Program-made: the position numbers and the translations under genes
Source of the DNA: Gammaproteobacteria bacterium
GTDB taxonomy: Bacteria > Pseudomonadota > Gammaproteobacteria > SZUA-229
Assembly (NCBI GenBank): GCA_026195895.1
Contig: JAPHRO010000053.1
Span: 1 to 47,493, forward strand
Direction of reading: 5' to 3'
Length of the DNA: 47,493 nt
In this document: one piece after another, positions 29,052 through 38,152 of the stretch
Position numbering within the stretch: the stretch's first letter is position 1
Layout: each line of letters starts with the position of its first letter
Notes under the pieces: generated by a model
Told to the model about the DNA's origin: nothing
Seen by the model: the letters and a program-made list of their open reading frames with translations, nothing else
The model's database searches: none

Positions 29052-30128
29052 ATGGACCAGATCAATAACCAGCAGCTACAGAACTTTCTCAAATTGTTTA
29101 GCGACAATCCCTATTATCAGGCCGCTATCGTAGTTCTGTTAGGTCTGGTCGCTTCGCGCATTATCAATGCCATATTCACCCGGATCATCTTGCGCATCGC
29201 CAACCAGACCCATAGCCGACTGGATAACCATATTATCCTGATTACCCGTCCGGCTCTGTTTTACAGCGTGCAACTGATTGCCCTGGCCATTGCCAATAAT
29301 ATTGTTTTCAGCAATCAGGCCGAGATCGTCATCTATTCGCTGCTGAAATCGGTAGCGGTGTTTGTCTGGACAGTATTTGCCATTCGTCTGGCAAGACTGA
29401 TATTGCGTACATTTAGTGCCACTCCCAATTACTTACCTGTTGTCAGTGTGCAAACTCTACCCCTGTTCGAAAACCTGGCGATTCTGGTCATTGCCAGTAC
29501 GGCGATTTATTTCCTGTTCAGCGCCTGGAATATCGACATGACTGCCTGGCTGGCTTCTGCCGGTATAGTCGGTATTGCGGTCGGTTTTGCCGCCAAGGAT
29601 ACCCTGGCCAATTTATTCGCCGGGGTTTTTATTCTCGCCGATGCACCCTATAAAATTGGCGACTATGTGGTACTGGATACCGGTGAACGGGGCGAAGTGA
29701 CCCACATCGGCATCCGCAGCACTCGCCTGCTCACTCGCGACGACGTTGAAGTCACCGTACCCAATTCCATTATGGGCAACACCAAAATCATTAATGAATC
29801 CGGTGGCCCCCACAAAAAATACCGTATCCGGCTGAAAGTAGGCGTTGCCTATGGCAGCGATATCGACCAGGTAAAACAGGTCTTGATGAATGTCGCTGAA
29901 AACGAATCCGGCATCTGCGCTGATCCCGAACCGCGCGTTCGGTTTAGAAACTTCGGCAATTCAGGCCTGGATTTCGAACTCCTCGGCTGGGTAGAAGAAC
30001 CCATGCTACGCGGTCGCATCCTGGATGCATTGAACAGCGATGTCTATAAACGCTTCCAGCAGGAAAACATTGAGATCCCCTACAGCAAACAGGATCTGTA
30101 TATTAAGTCGTTGCCTGAACCGAAATAA
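29052..30128 (+). CDS. Small-conductance mechanosensitive channel (MscS family)
   Basis: A 358-residue inner-membrane protein. About four N-terminal hydrophobic segments lead to the MscS pore helix and beta domain: GWLASAGIVGIAVGFAAKDT-type sequence around residues 168-190, then FILADAPYKIGDYVVL and VTVPNSIMGNTKIIN. Such channels open under membrane tension to release solutes during hypo-osmotic shock. It stands alone, divergent from gcvT and convergent with the tonB-like gene (7-base gap). Confidence 0.93.
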   Translation: MDQINNQQLQNFLKLFSDNPYYQAAIVVLLGLVASRIINAIFTRIILRIANQTHSRLDNHIILITRPALFYSVQLIALAIANNIVFSNQAEIVIYSLLKSVAVFVWTVFAIRLARLILRTFSATPNYLPVVSVQTLPLFENLAILVIASTAIYFLFSAWNIDMTAWLASAGIVGIAVGFAAKDTLANLFAGVFILADAPYKIGDYVVLDTGERGEVTHIGIRSTRLLTRDDVEVTVPNSIMGNTKIINESGGPHKKYRIRLKVGVAYGSDIDQVKQVLMNVAENESGICADPEPRVRFRNFGNSGLDFELLGWVEEPMLRGRILDALNSDVYKRFQQENIEIPYSKQDLYIKSLPEPK

Positions 30129-30135
30129 TTTTTAA

Positions 30136-31071
30136 TCAGGAAGGTAAAAATTCGATCGGGTAAGTGACGGTAATGGCCTCCACATCACGCGCGCCAAAGT
30201 TAAATAACTTGATGCGCCCCATCAGTCGTCTTTCCAGTTTCTTATCGTTTAACTCACTGGAAAGCATTTTAATATTACTGACCCTGCCTGATGGCTGGAT
30301 GGTTATTTCCAGTACAATTTTTCCTTTCAGCCCAGGATTTTTACGCCGCGCCTTATTGTAAATCGAATACAGTTTGCTTTTGTTTTTATCAAAGACGACG
30401 GTAACATCTTCTTCCATCCGCACACCCGCTGTACGTTTTTTATTTGTAGTCGTCTTTGATTTACTCTTATCTGCAACCAGCGTTTTATCCAGCCGGGTTG
30501 CCTGACGTTGCTGTAAACTGGTTTTATCAATTTGTTTACTAAGCCCCTGCGTGCTTACTCCACCACTGCCTTTACTAACATTAGATGCCAGTAACTGCTT
30601 GTTTACGGCTGTTTTTTGAGCAGTTATTTTGCCCGGTGATACTATTTTTGTACTCACCACTGCCGCTACTGAAGACGAATCCATCAACCCCGCCAGTTCA
30701 TCATTCAGGGCCAGCAAGCCACTGGTTTCAGCTTTTTGGCGCGCTTTTTTCTGCACTTTGGTTAATGGCTTTTTAACGACTGCTTTTTTCCTGGGCAGCT
30801 TTTTAACTTTTAACTTTGGTTTGGGCTTAGGTTTGGGCTCAACCACTTTTATCGGTGGCTTTGGTTTTTCACGCTGCATGACAAACTGCGCGATACGTTC
30901 GGGGACCGCCCGTGCCTGTCGTTCCTCTTTTGGCACATCAATACTGGATAAAACAATGCCCACCAGCAACATGACGACCAGAACTACAATCGCGATCAGG
31001 TTAAATCTGTGATCGCTGCTGCGTTCTGGTTTCCAGCCCAGGGCCAGATTTTCGTATGTTGCTACCGTCAT
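30136..31071 (-). CDS. AgmX/PglI-type TonB-like energy transducer
   Basis: A 311-residue bitopic protein: a short cytoplasmic start, one membrane helix (about 24-43), a Lys/Pro-rich periplasmic spacer (about 68-105), a Ser/Thr/Lys/Gln-rich low-complexity region, and a C-terminal domain (about 225-311) with GLKGKIVLEITIQPSGRVSN, LERRLMGRIKLFNF and ITVTYPIEFLPS, the AgmX/PglI C-terminal pattern, distantly TonB-like. It overlaps the upstream exbD by 4 bases and ends a four-gene ExbB-ExbD-ExbD-transducer operon. It should transmit proton-motive force across the periplasm; the outer-membrane partner is unknown. Confidence 0.85.
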   Translation of the reverse strand: MTVATYENLALGWKPERSSDHRFNLIAIVVLVVMLLVGIVLSSIDVPKEERQARAVPERIAQFVMQREKPKPPIKVVEPKPKPKPKLKVKKLPRKKAVVKKPLTKVQKKARQKAETSGLLALNDELAGLMDSSSVAAVVSTKIVSPGKITAQKTAVNKQLLASNVSKGSGGVSTQGLSKQIDKTSLQQRQATRLDKTLVADKSKSKTTTNKKRTAGVRMEEDVTVVFDKNKSKLYSIYNKARRKNPGLKGKIVLEITIQPSGRVSNIKMLSSELNDKKLERRLMGRIKLFNFGARDVEAITVTYPIEFLPS

Positions 31072-31574
31072 GAACCAGTGCCTTTTGACTTTTGCACAGC
31101 CGCAAATGCAATACGCGTGTAATTTGCCTGACGACAGGTAGACAGAATCTTTCTCAACAATTCATACGGCAGTTGCTCATCACCCATAATAGTGACGGCT
31201 CGACCCCTGGTTTTATCAGCCTGCGCCAGCATGCTTTTTGTCGATTGAAATTTGAGTTCCTTTTCCAGTCCTGGAATCAGCAATTCCTCGGAAGCCAGCA
31301 CCTGGTCAATAGCACCAACCTTTCGTCCCTGCACCAGAATATCTTTTGCGGTCACAGTAATTATTAATGTTTCTTTAGGTGCTTTTTTTGCAACCGACGT
31401 CGGCAAGTTAATATCTTTGCTACTCGGCAGGTTCTGTACACTGGATGAACTGACCAGAAGAAAAAATACCAGGATGGTAAAAATATCCATGAGTGAGACC
31501 AGATTCAGAGCTGGCTGTTTTCTGCGCGCATGATGCCTTTCCATGCGTCTGGCGCGACGCGACATTTTCATCAT
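31068..31574 (-). CDS. ExbD/TolR-family protein with intact channel Asp
   Basis: A 168-residue stator protein with a basic N-terminus, one transmembrane helix (about 24-44) and a periplasmic domain. The helix holds the conserved proton-path Asp (Asp30, in LVSLMDIFTILVFFLL). The periplasmic part ends in the TolR-like segment MGDEQLPYELLRKILSTC. It overlaps both neighbours by 4 bases. It should form the proton channel with the ExbB-like protein. Confidence 0.9.
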   Translation of the reverse strand: MMKMSRRARRMERHHARRKQPALNLVSLMDIFTILVFFLLVSSSSVQNLPSSKDINLPTSVAKKAPKETLIITVTAKDILVQGRKVGAIDQVLASEELLIPGLEKELKFQSTKSMLAQADKTRGRAVTIMGDEQLPYELLRKILSTCRQANYTRIAFAAVQKSKGTGS

Positions 31575-32101
31575 TCAACAGACTCCTGTGTTGAAGTCTG
31601 TTGCGCAGCGGCTAAATCTGGTGCATCACCGATAGAAATATTAGGAAACAATTCCACCGTCTCCAGTGTTGCCACTTGCACAATATCGGCACTACGCACA
31701 TGATCCATTACCTGGATCAAAGTTTTATAATTTATTTTTCGTTCCAGCAATAAGGTAATGCTTTGCTCGTCAGGAAAACGCGATTTTATTTCCACCATAA
31801 TATTAGTGAAATTTTTCCAGTTGGTGTCGTCGCCTTTTCGCTCGATACGTTTTATTAAACCCAGTCGCGCATCCTGAATATCAAAACTGTTTTCTCGAAT
31901 CACCATTTCCAGTTGCAGTTTAACTGTTTCCTGCTGCGCCGCTTTGGCGCCCGCCGGCGGCAGATTTAATTCGAGTACGGTAATACGAGAAAACACGGCG
32001 GTAATTAACAGGAACGGAACCAGTATCACCATTAAATTCATAAAGGCAGTGATATTAAGCTCGACAGCTTCCTGAATATATTTTCGTTTGACCAGTCGCA
32101 T
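31571..32101 (-). CDS. ExbD/TolR-family protein with Asn at the channel Asp position
   Basis: A 176-residue paralogue with one membrane helix (about 16-38) of the form LNITAFMNLMVILVPFLL. The position that is Asp in functional ExbD/TolR/MotB helices is Asn22 here, so it probably cannot carry protons itself. The periplasmic region is longer than usual, with a possible coiled stretch. It sits between exbB (27-base gap) and the second exbD (4-base overlap). A structural or regulatory role in a mixed stator is inferred. Confidence 0.85.
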   Translation of the reverse strand: MRLVKRKYIQEAVELNITAFMNLMVILVPFLLITAVFSRITVLELNLPPAGAKAAQQETVKLQLEMVIRENSFDIQDARLGLIKRIERKGDDTNWKNFTNIMVEIKSRFPDEQSITLLLERKINYKTLIQVMDHVRSADIVQVATLETVELFPNISIGDAPDLAAAQQTSTQESVE

Positions 32102-32128
32102 AATGACTCCCTGATGATTCGAAATTAT

Positions 32129-32749
32129 TTAGTCGTCTTTACTCATCAGGTTAAGGCATTTCACTGCGGCCATTTCAAGATTGTCAACCAGGCGCGCTGT
32201 TTTGGTCACCAGATAGGAATGCATTAGAATCATTGGAATTGCCGCCACCAGACCAAATGCCGTGGTGTTCATGGCAACAGAAATACTGGCTGAAAGTAAA
32301 TCAGCTTTTTCGGCAGGATCCGCACCCGCAACGGCGGTAAATGCCTGAATCAAACCAATAATGGTACCGAGCAAACCTAACAGCGTCGCAATATTGGCAA
32401 AGGTCGCCAGATAGTGAGTACGCTGTTCAAGTTCGGGCATGACTTCCATCATGCCTTCTTCCATGGCCGCTTCAATATCATCACGACGACGGGTTGCACC
32501 GATGCGGGCAAAGCCATAGTTCAGCATCAATGCCAGCGGTGTGGTGATGGATTCAGTAACCTGCATTGCCTGGGGATAATTATTATCTTTCAATAAAGGC
32601 ACCAGTTGCATCCAGATTTTTCGCGTGCGGCTTTGGGTGCGAGAAAGATAGAGAAAACGCTCGATAGAAATTGCAATCCCAAGTGCCAGAATAATCAGGA
32701 TGGGATACATGAACGGACCACCGGTCTGGAAAAAATTTACCACTTCCAT
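32129..32749 (-). CDS. ExbB/TolQ/MotA-family proton channel protein
   Basis: A 206-residue inner-membrane protein with three membrane helices: about 10-30, and a conserved pair at about 110-135 (FANIATLLGLLGTIIGLIQAF) and 155-180 (ISVAMNTTAFGLVAAIPMILM), the ExbB/TolQ signature. It is the first gene of the operon with two ExbD-like and one AgmX-like gene. The absence of pal, tolA or tolB nearby argues against the Tol-Pal system. Confidence 0.92.
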   Translation of the reverse strand: MEVVNFFQTGGPFMYPILIILALGIAISIERFLYLSRTQSRTRKIWMQLVPLLKDNNYPQAMQVTESITTPLALMLNYGFARIGATRRRDDIEAAMEEGMMEVMPELEQRTHYLATFANIATLLGLLGTIIGLIQAFTAVAGADPAEKADLLSASISVAMNTTAFGLVAAIPMILMHSYLVTKTARLVDNLEMAAVKCLNLMSKDD

Positions 32750-32854
32750 GAATTAACCCCTTTGGTATTTTTTAAATATGGTTTCGATATTGGCTATTGA
32801 TTGTAGCTTTGTGATGATGATGGGCAACCAGTTTTAACAGAAACTGTGTGCTAG

Positions 32855-34081
32855 TTACCAACCAGTACATTTGGCCAGCTCAGGCAGATCGCCTTCCAGG
32901 CCCATGGCATGACGCATAAATTTATGTTTGATCGGCCCTAGATTATTAATCAGATTGAGACCAAAATTTCTCACCATGCTGAGTTCGGCCCGGTCATTGC
33001 TGAATAAATTTTTAAATCCACTCATGCTGTACATCATCAACATGTTTTCGCCACGACGCCAGCGTTCGAATTTGCGTAACACCCCATAACTGGCAAAATC
33101 CTGTTTGTTCGAATCCGCATTGATAATAATTTGCGCCAGACTGGCCGCATCCAGTATACCCAGATTAACCCCCTGGCCCGCCAGTGGATGAATGGTATGA
33201 GCTGCATCACCAATCAGCGCCAGCCCCGGTTTAACATAGGCTTCTGCATGGCGACGAATTAATGGAAATGCCGCCCTTGGCCCGACCGACTCAACCGCAC
33301 CGAGCGTGTATTCAAATGCCTGTTCCAGTTTTCGACAGAAGGCTTCTTCATCCATGGCAACCAGCGCGTTGGCCTCATCATCCTGTGCTGACCAGACGAT
33401 CGAACAACGGCCATCACCCAGGGGTAAAAAAGCCAGCGGCCCTACCGGTAAAAATCGTTGCCATGCTGTATAGGCATGATGCCTGGTAGATTTAACCACG
33501 CAGACCACGCCTTTTTGATGATACGGAGCTGTTTCGAGATGAATGCCCGCCGCTTCTCGCACTCTGGAGCTGGCACCATCGGCGCCAATCAATAGCCGTG
33601 CATTGAGGCGGCGGCCGTCTTCCAGTTGTACGCTAGTACTGCCTTCGTGGTAATCAATAGTTGCCACTTTCGCCGGACATAGCCAGTCGATATTTTCTAT
33701 CTTATGTAACTGCTCTAACAGCGCCGCCTGGGTTACTTTATTTTCAACAATATGGCCCAGCGCATCAACACCGAGTTCAGCCGCATCAAAATGAATAACG
33801 CCTGACCCGGTTGAGTCCCATACGTGCATATGTTCATAGCCACTGACCCGACGCGCCTGCATCCCATCCCAGGCGCCCAGGTTGGTAAATACCTGTTGTG
33901 ATGCGCGTGAAATAGCCGAAACGCGTAATTCATAATCATCGTCAGGCTGGATATCACCCGGCTCAAGTGCTTCCACCACGGCAATTTTTAAATCTGTTTT
34001 TTGCCCTAGCGCACAGGCCAGAGTCAGGCCCACCATGCCACCACCAATGACGAGCACATCATAATTATTCCCATCGTTCAT
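32855..34081 (-). CDS. ubiI: FAD-dependent ubiquinone-biosynthesis hydroxylase (UbiI-like)
   Basis: A 408-residue flavoprotein monooxygenase of the UbiH/UbiF/UbiI group: Rossmann GGGMVGLTLACAL, ELRVSAISRASQQVF with NLGAWDGMQARRV, the GADGASSRVR motif and FAD ribose motif LIGDAAHTIHPLAGQG. It hydroxylates the aromatic ring of a ubiquinone precursor using oxygen; C5 (UbiI) is chosen from the pepP-ubiH-ubiI order, but UbiF or UbiM specificity is possible. It overlaps ubiH by 4 bases. Confidence 0.88.
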   Translation of the reverse strand: MNDGNNYDVLVIGGGMVGLTLACALGQKTDLKIAVVEALEPGDIQPDDDYELRVSAISRASQQVFTNLGAWDGMQARRVSGYEHMHVWDSTGSGVIHFDAAELGVDALGHIVENKVTQAALLEQLHKIENIDWLCPAKVATIDYHEGSTSVQLEDGRRLNARLLIGADGASSRVREAAGIHLETAPYHQKGVVCVVKSTRHHAYTAWQRFLPVGPLAFLPLGDGRCSIVWSAQDDEANALVAMDEEAFCRKLEQAFEYTLGAVESVGPRAAFPLIRRHAEAYVKPGLALIGDAAHTIHPLAGQGVNLGILDAASLAQIIINADSNKQDFASYGVLRKFERWRRGENMLMMYSMSGFKNLFSNDRAELSMVRNFGLNLINNLGPIKHKFMRHAMGLEGDLPELAKCTGW

Positions 34082-35325
34082 AGTGGAATCCTGCGCATCA
34101 TTTTACCCATACGACCTAGCAGGCCCATGCTTTGTCGCGCCATCAGATGTCTTAGCGATGGCAACAGGTCCAGCATAATCAATCCTGCTGCCCGCGCATG
34201 TGCTAAGGGTGTAAATTTATTTGAAAATATTTTCACTAATGTATCGGTTAATTGATAAACCCGCAGCATATCTTTGCGCCGACTGGCTTCATATTCTGCC
34301 AGCAACAAGGCATGCCCGGGATCATCCGCCGTGGCAATTAATTCTGCAATTTCAGCCGCGTCTCTTAAGGCCAGGTTATATCCCTGTCCCGAAACCGGAT
34401 GCAATGCATGGGCCGCATTACCAATAATGGCGACACGGCCTTTGACTAATTGTTCGGCTTCCACATAAGCCAACGGATAAGCATTACGTTTGCCCGCATG
34501 TAAAATATGCCCCAGGCGAAATCCAAAGCGTTGCTGCAACTGTGCAATAAAATTTTCATCGCTTAACGACATAATGTTTTCTGTTTCATCCGTATGAATC
34601 GTCCAGACAATGGTGCTGCGCTGCTGATTATCACTTGGCGTCATCGGTAAAAAGGCCAGTGGCCCAGATTCGGTAAACCGTTCATAAGCCACGCCATTGT
34701 GTGCATATTCGGTGGCCACATTGGCGATAATCGCCGACTGTTGATAGTCTTCGCGTTTCACACCCAGCCCGGTTAACTCACGGGTACGCGACATAGCGCC
34801 GTCTGCTGCAACGACTAATTTACAACTGACATTGTTTTGCTGACCCGCAATTTCTAAAACCAGCTGGGCAAAATTTTCATTCTGTTTTAGATCTTCAATA
34901 TGCGCCGGACATAGCCAGTCGATGTGTTTCAGTTGCTGTATGCGCTGCATTAATACGCGACCGATAATGCGATTTTCTGCGACGTAGCCCAGTGCTTCAA
35001 CATTTTCTTCCTGATGATTGATGCGCGTCGCTCCCAGATAACCACGGTCAGAAACATGAATATCTTTAATTGGTTCAATCAAAGGCTCAAGCTCTGCCCA
35101 CAATCCCATCGACTCCCAGATACGCCGGGAACCATAATTCAAAGCAATAACACGATCATCAAAACTGGGCTGCGTATCGGACTCAAATTCAAAAACCTCA
35201 ACGACAGCAATTTTTTTATCCGTTTGACTGGCTAAAGCACAGGCAAGACTGGCGCCCACCATGCCACCACCGATGATAACCACATCGTAATCAACTGAAT
35301 CAATACTGTTTTGCTGTTCGCTCAT
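34078..35325 (-). CDS. ubiH: 2-octaprenyl-6-methoxyphenol hydroxylase
   Basis: A 415-residue flavoprotein monooxygenase for a ring hydroxylation of ubiquinone synthesis. It has GGGMVGASLACAL, DDRVIALNYGSRRIWESMGLW, AADGAMSRTR and IIGNAAHALHPVSGQGYN (Asn in place of Asp, as also in E. coli UbiH), supporting UbiH rather than UbiI. It begins 3 bases after pepP and overlaps the next flavoprotein, forming a tight pepP-ubiH-ubiI operon. Confidence 0.93.
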   Translation of the reverse strand: MSEQQNSIDSVDYDVVIIGGGMVGASLACALASQTDKKIAVVEVFEFESDTQPSFDDRVIALNYGSRRIWESMGLWAELEPLIEPIKDIHVSDRGYLGATRINHQEENVEALGYVAENRIIGRVLMQRIQQLKHIDWLCPAHIEDLKQNENFAQLVLEIAGQQNNVSCKLVVAADGAMSRTRELTGLGVKREDYQQSAIIANVATEYAHNGVAYERFTESGPLAFLPMTPSDNQQRSTIVWTIHTDETENIMSLSDENFIAQLQQRFGFRLGHILHAGKRNAYPLAYVEAEQLVKGRVAIIGNAAHALHPVSGQGYNLALRDAAEIAELIATADDPGHALLLAEYEASRRKDMLRVYQLTDTLVKIFSNKFTPLAHARAAGLIMLDLLPSLRHLMARQSMGLLGRMGKMMRRIPL

Positions 35326-35328
35326 AAA

Positions 35329-36630
35329 TCAGGATGCCATTAAGGCTTCTATTTCTTCCGTCGTTTTTGGCAGGGAGTCAGTCAACACTTCATGACCATC
35401 TTTCGTCACCACCACATCATCTTCGATGCGCACACCTATATCCCACCAGCGTTTCGCGCCGCGACTGCCATGGGGAATATACAGGCCAGGCTCAATGGTT
35501 AACACCATACCCGGTTCCAGCAAACGCCATTCTTCATCGACTTTGTAGTCGCCGACATCATGCACGTCCATCCCCAGCCAGTGACCGGTGCGATGCATGT
35601 AATATTTTTTGTAGGCCTCTTCCTTGATTAATTTTGCCACTGTACCTTTTAACAGGCCCAGCTCCACCATACCTTTAGTTAAGGTTTTAACCGCCGCATG
35701 ATGAGGATCATTCCAGTGATTTCCCGGCTTCACCTGTTTGATGGCATCCAGGTTGGCCTGCACCACCAGATCAAAGATTTCCTTTTGTGCTGGGGTATAT
35801 TTTCCATTCACCGGAAAGGCCCGGGTAATATCCGCATCGTAGCCCTGGTATTCAGCGCCAGCATCGATCAACACCAGATCACCATCTTTTAAAACCTGAT
35901 TATTCTCGGTGTAATGCAAAATACAGGTATTGGCGCCACCGCCCACAATACTGGGATAGGCCCAGGTTGCGCCATTGAACTGGAACTCGTGCAAAATTTC
36001 TGCATCCAGTTGATATTCATACATCCCCGGTTTGCATATTTTCATCGCTCGCTTGTGTGCTTCGACTGAAATTTTCGCCGCCTTTTTCATCAGCCGTAAT
36101 TCATCACGGCTCTTGAACAATCGCATGTCATGTAACAAATAGTCGAGGGAGACAAACTCGTAGGGCACATGCCCGCCAGAACGCGACTGATTACGCAAGC
36201 TATTGACCCAGTCCATGACGCGCTTATCAAAATTGGGATCCAGCCCCATGGTGTAATAAACTCGTTCCGAATGCTCAAGTAACCCCGGCAAGATATCGTC
36301 GATATCCTCAATGGGAAAGGCATCGTCAGCTAAATACTGGCTTTTGGCACATTCAGGGCCACAACGCCGACCATGCCAGATTTCCTGTTCCAGATCCTTG
36401 TCGCGACAAAATAAAATATACTCACCCTGCGCACGGCCGGGCACCAGTACAACCACGCCCTCAGGCTCGGGAAATCCGCTCAGGTAAAAAAAATCGCTAT
36501 CCTGCCTGAACGGGTAATCCACATCGCGATTTCTGGTTCTGACGGGAGTTGAAGGCAATATAGCGATGCCACCAGCACCGACCATACGCATCAGTTGTTT
36601 ACGATGTCTGGCGTGAATTTTTGGATTCAT
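35329..36630 (-). CDS. pepP: Xaa-Pro aminopeptidase
   Basis: A 433-residue M24-family metallopeptidase that removes the N-terminal residue from Xaa-Pro peptides. The dinuclear Mn site ligands are visible: LIDAGAEYQGYDADITRAF (two Asp), HRTGHWLGMDVHD (His), LTIEPGLYI (Glu) and GVRIEDDV (Glu). The N-terminal domain has YPFRQDSDFFYLSGFPEPE. An AGGA ribosome binding site precedes it. It follows ygfB by 55 bases. Confidence 0.97.
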   Translation of the reverse strand: MNPKIHARHRKQLMRMVGAGGIAILPSTPVRTRNRDVDYPFRQDSDFFYLSGFPEPEGVVVLVPGRAQGEYILFCRDKDLEQEIWHGRRCGPECAKSQYLADDAFPIEDIDDILPGLLEHSERVYYTMGLDPNFDKRVMDWVNSLRNQSRSGGHVPYEFVSLDYLLHDMRLFKSRDELRLMKKAAKISVEAHKRAMKICKPGMYEYQLDAEILHEFQFNGATWAYPSIVGGGANTCILHYTENNQVLKDGDLVLIDAGAEYQGYDADITRAFPVNGKYTPAQKEIFDLVVQANLDAIKQVKPGNHWNDPHHAAVKTLTKGMVELGLLKGTVAKLIKEEAYKKYYMHRTGHWLGMDVHDVGDYKVDEEWRLLEPGMVLTIEPGLYIPHGSRGAKRWWDIGVRIEDDVVVTKDGHEVLTDSLPKTTEEIEALMAS

Positions 36631-36685
36631 TCTTTAATATTTCCTGCTATCTACTCGGGGGGATTCTATAATTTCTGCAATCTAT

Positions 36686-37246
36686 CTACTGCTGTAATTC
36701 CGGTGGCTTATGACAGGGCTGTAATTCCTCGTTTATCAACAGCACACCCATGCGCACATATTCATGTATTTGCATATAGGCATCTTCATCAGCATCACCA
36801 CCCTCAATATCATCAGGGTCGGCACGGCCTATTTCAACCATGTCGCGAATCAATTCCTGAGTGTCTTCGGGCAGTTTTACCTCTTCTTTCAGACCGCCGG
36901 CCGCCAGACCATAGGAAAATCCCTGACACCATTGCGCCAGCGCATCGGTTCGGCTGGCCAGATCCTGCTCATCATCGGGTAAAAACAACTGAAATCCTGC
37001 TTCCGGGTCATTGAGCTGCTGCTGGGTGCTTTGATGCAAGCCTACCAGCAACTGACTGGCCTCCTTGATCAACATGTTATTCAGATCCAGCTCTTCATAG
37101 ACCTGGTTCAACCAGTCGCCCAGCTCTACCCGGCCTCCGGCACATGCCATACCGCATAACACACCGTGGGATTCCGCCGCAGTCAATTCAGCATCAGTTT
37201 TACCCAGTGCCACCTGCAAGCTGATATAGTCCGGTCTTTCAACCAT
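36686..37246 (-). CDS. ygfB: YgfB/YecA family (UPF0149) protein
   Basis: A 186-residue all-helical acidic protein of UPF0149: LTAAESHGVLCGMACAGG, FLPDDEQDLASRTDALAQWC, GFSYGLAAGG and MQIHEYVRMGVLLINEEL are typical. The frame is open 47 codons further upstream, but the ATG at 37246 has AGGA 8 bases before it and matches the family N-terminus. The family's molecular role is poorly known; a Pseudomonas YgfB has been tied to beta-lactamase regulation. It faces zapA divergently, as in E. coli. Confidence 0.92.
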   Translation of the reverse strand: MVERPDYISLQVALGKTDAELTAAESHGVLCGMACAGGRVELGDWLNQVYEELDLNNMLIKEASQLLVGLHQSTQQQLNDPEAGFQLFLPDDEQDLASRTDALAQWCQGFSYGLAAGGLKEEVKLPEDTQELIRDMVEIGRADPDDIEGGDADEDAYMQIHEYVRMGVLLINEELQPCHKPPELQQ

Positions 37247-37538
37247 ATTTCGATCCTGACAAAATATAAAATTAATTAATTCTACCAGCTCAGACGCACA
37301 CTGCATCCGCTGAATGCTGCAAGCCAGTATGCAATATCCCATCAAATACCTGTATTTTATGCCCTGCAAGCACACGAAAAACCACAAGCTATTGATTTTT
37401 AATGGAATAATAACCCAGATGCACTCAATCAGGCAGCCATAACAAATAAAACACCCGTTTACCCATACGGTGGATTGACAACTACTTCCAATAGTTGCTA
37501 ATTTGACCTACTCACATTCAGTAACTATATTTACCTAT

Positions 37539-37754
37539 ATGAAAAAAGAGACCCCTCAAAATATCGAAGATCTGGAGCGTAAAGTCGACGAATTGCTCGA
37601 GCTTTCGCGACGCCTGTCAGCAGAAAATGCTTCGCTCAAAAATCAGCTTCAGGAGCTGAAAACTGATCGTTCGGGCCTGATGGAACAGAAAGAACAGGCG
37701 CGTACCCAGGTCGAGAGCATGATAGCTCGCCTCAAAGCAATGGAAACAGCATAG
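37539..37754 (+). CDS. TIGR02449 family coiled-coil protein (ZapB-like)
   Basis: A 71-residue protein that is almost entirely coiled coil, with heptads over LERKVDELLELSRRLSAENA and onward to the end. It matches the TIGR02449 family, small proteins encoded just upstream of zapA in many Gammaproteobacteria and probably linked to cell division. A TTG 36 bases upstream is in frame, but the ATG at 37539 is favoured. zapA follows after 42 bases. Confidence 0.8.
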   Translation: MKKETPQNIEDLERKVDELLELSRRLSAENASLKNQLQELKTDRSGLMEQKEQARTQVESMIARLKAMETA

Positions 37755-37796
37755 TAAATTCACTGTTCCAGCGACTAGCCAATATCGGACTTTTCT

Positions 37797-38102
37797 GTGA
37801 CAAAAGACGTATCCAACCTTAATATCCAGATTATGGATAAAGAATATCGTATTGCCTGCCCAGCCGATGAGCAGGATTCATTACGTGCCTCAGCAGAATT
37901 TCTGAATGCCAAACTAAACGAAATACGTAGTCGTGGATCTGTTATCGGCGCGGAGCGTATCGCCATTATGGCGGCTCTGAACCTGGCTCACGAACTACTC
38001 AATAGTCAGGGCATTACAGAAACCTATAATGATGTGGATGCCCGAGTTGGCAATCTGCAGAAAAAAATTGATATAGCCCTGCGCGAAATTGAAGTAACAT
38101 AG
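37797..38102 (+). CDS. zapA: Cell division protein ZapA
   Basis: A 101-residue FtsZ-ring-associated protein that bundles FtsZ filaments. The N-terminal globular part has LNIQIMDKEYRIACPADEQ and LRASAEFLNAKL; IAIMAALNLAHELL is the start of the long C-terminal helix. The start codon is GTG. It lies between the TIGR02449 gene and the 6S RNA gene, a widely conserved arrangement. Confidence 0.95.
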   Translation: MTKDVSNLNIQIMDKEYRIACPADEQDSLRASAEFLNAKLNEIRSRGSVIGAERIAIMAALNLAHELLNSQGITETYNDVDARVGNLQKKIDIALREIEVT

Positions 38103-38152
38103 ACACATGTCAACAAAGTCTTAATCAGGCTTTAGTACTATGAATTCCAGCC

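Noticed and set aside
37247-37387. N-terminal extension of ygfB
   Set aside because: The 47 extra codons do not resemble the family, and the ATG at 37246 has a good ribosome binding site.
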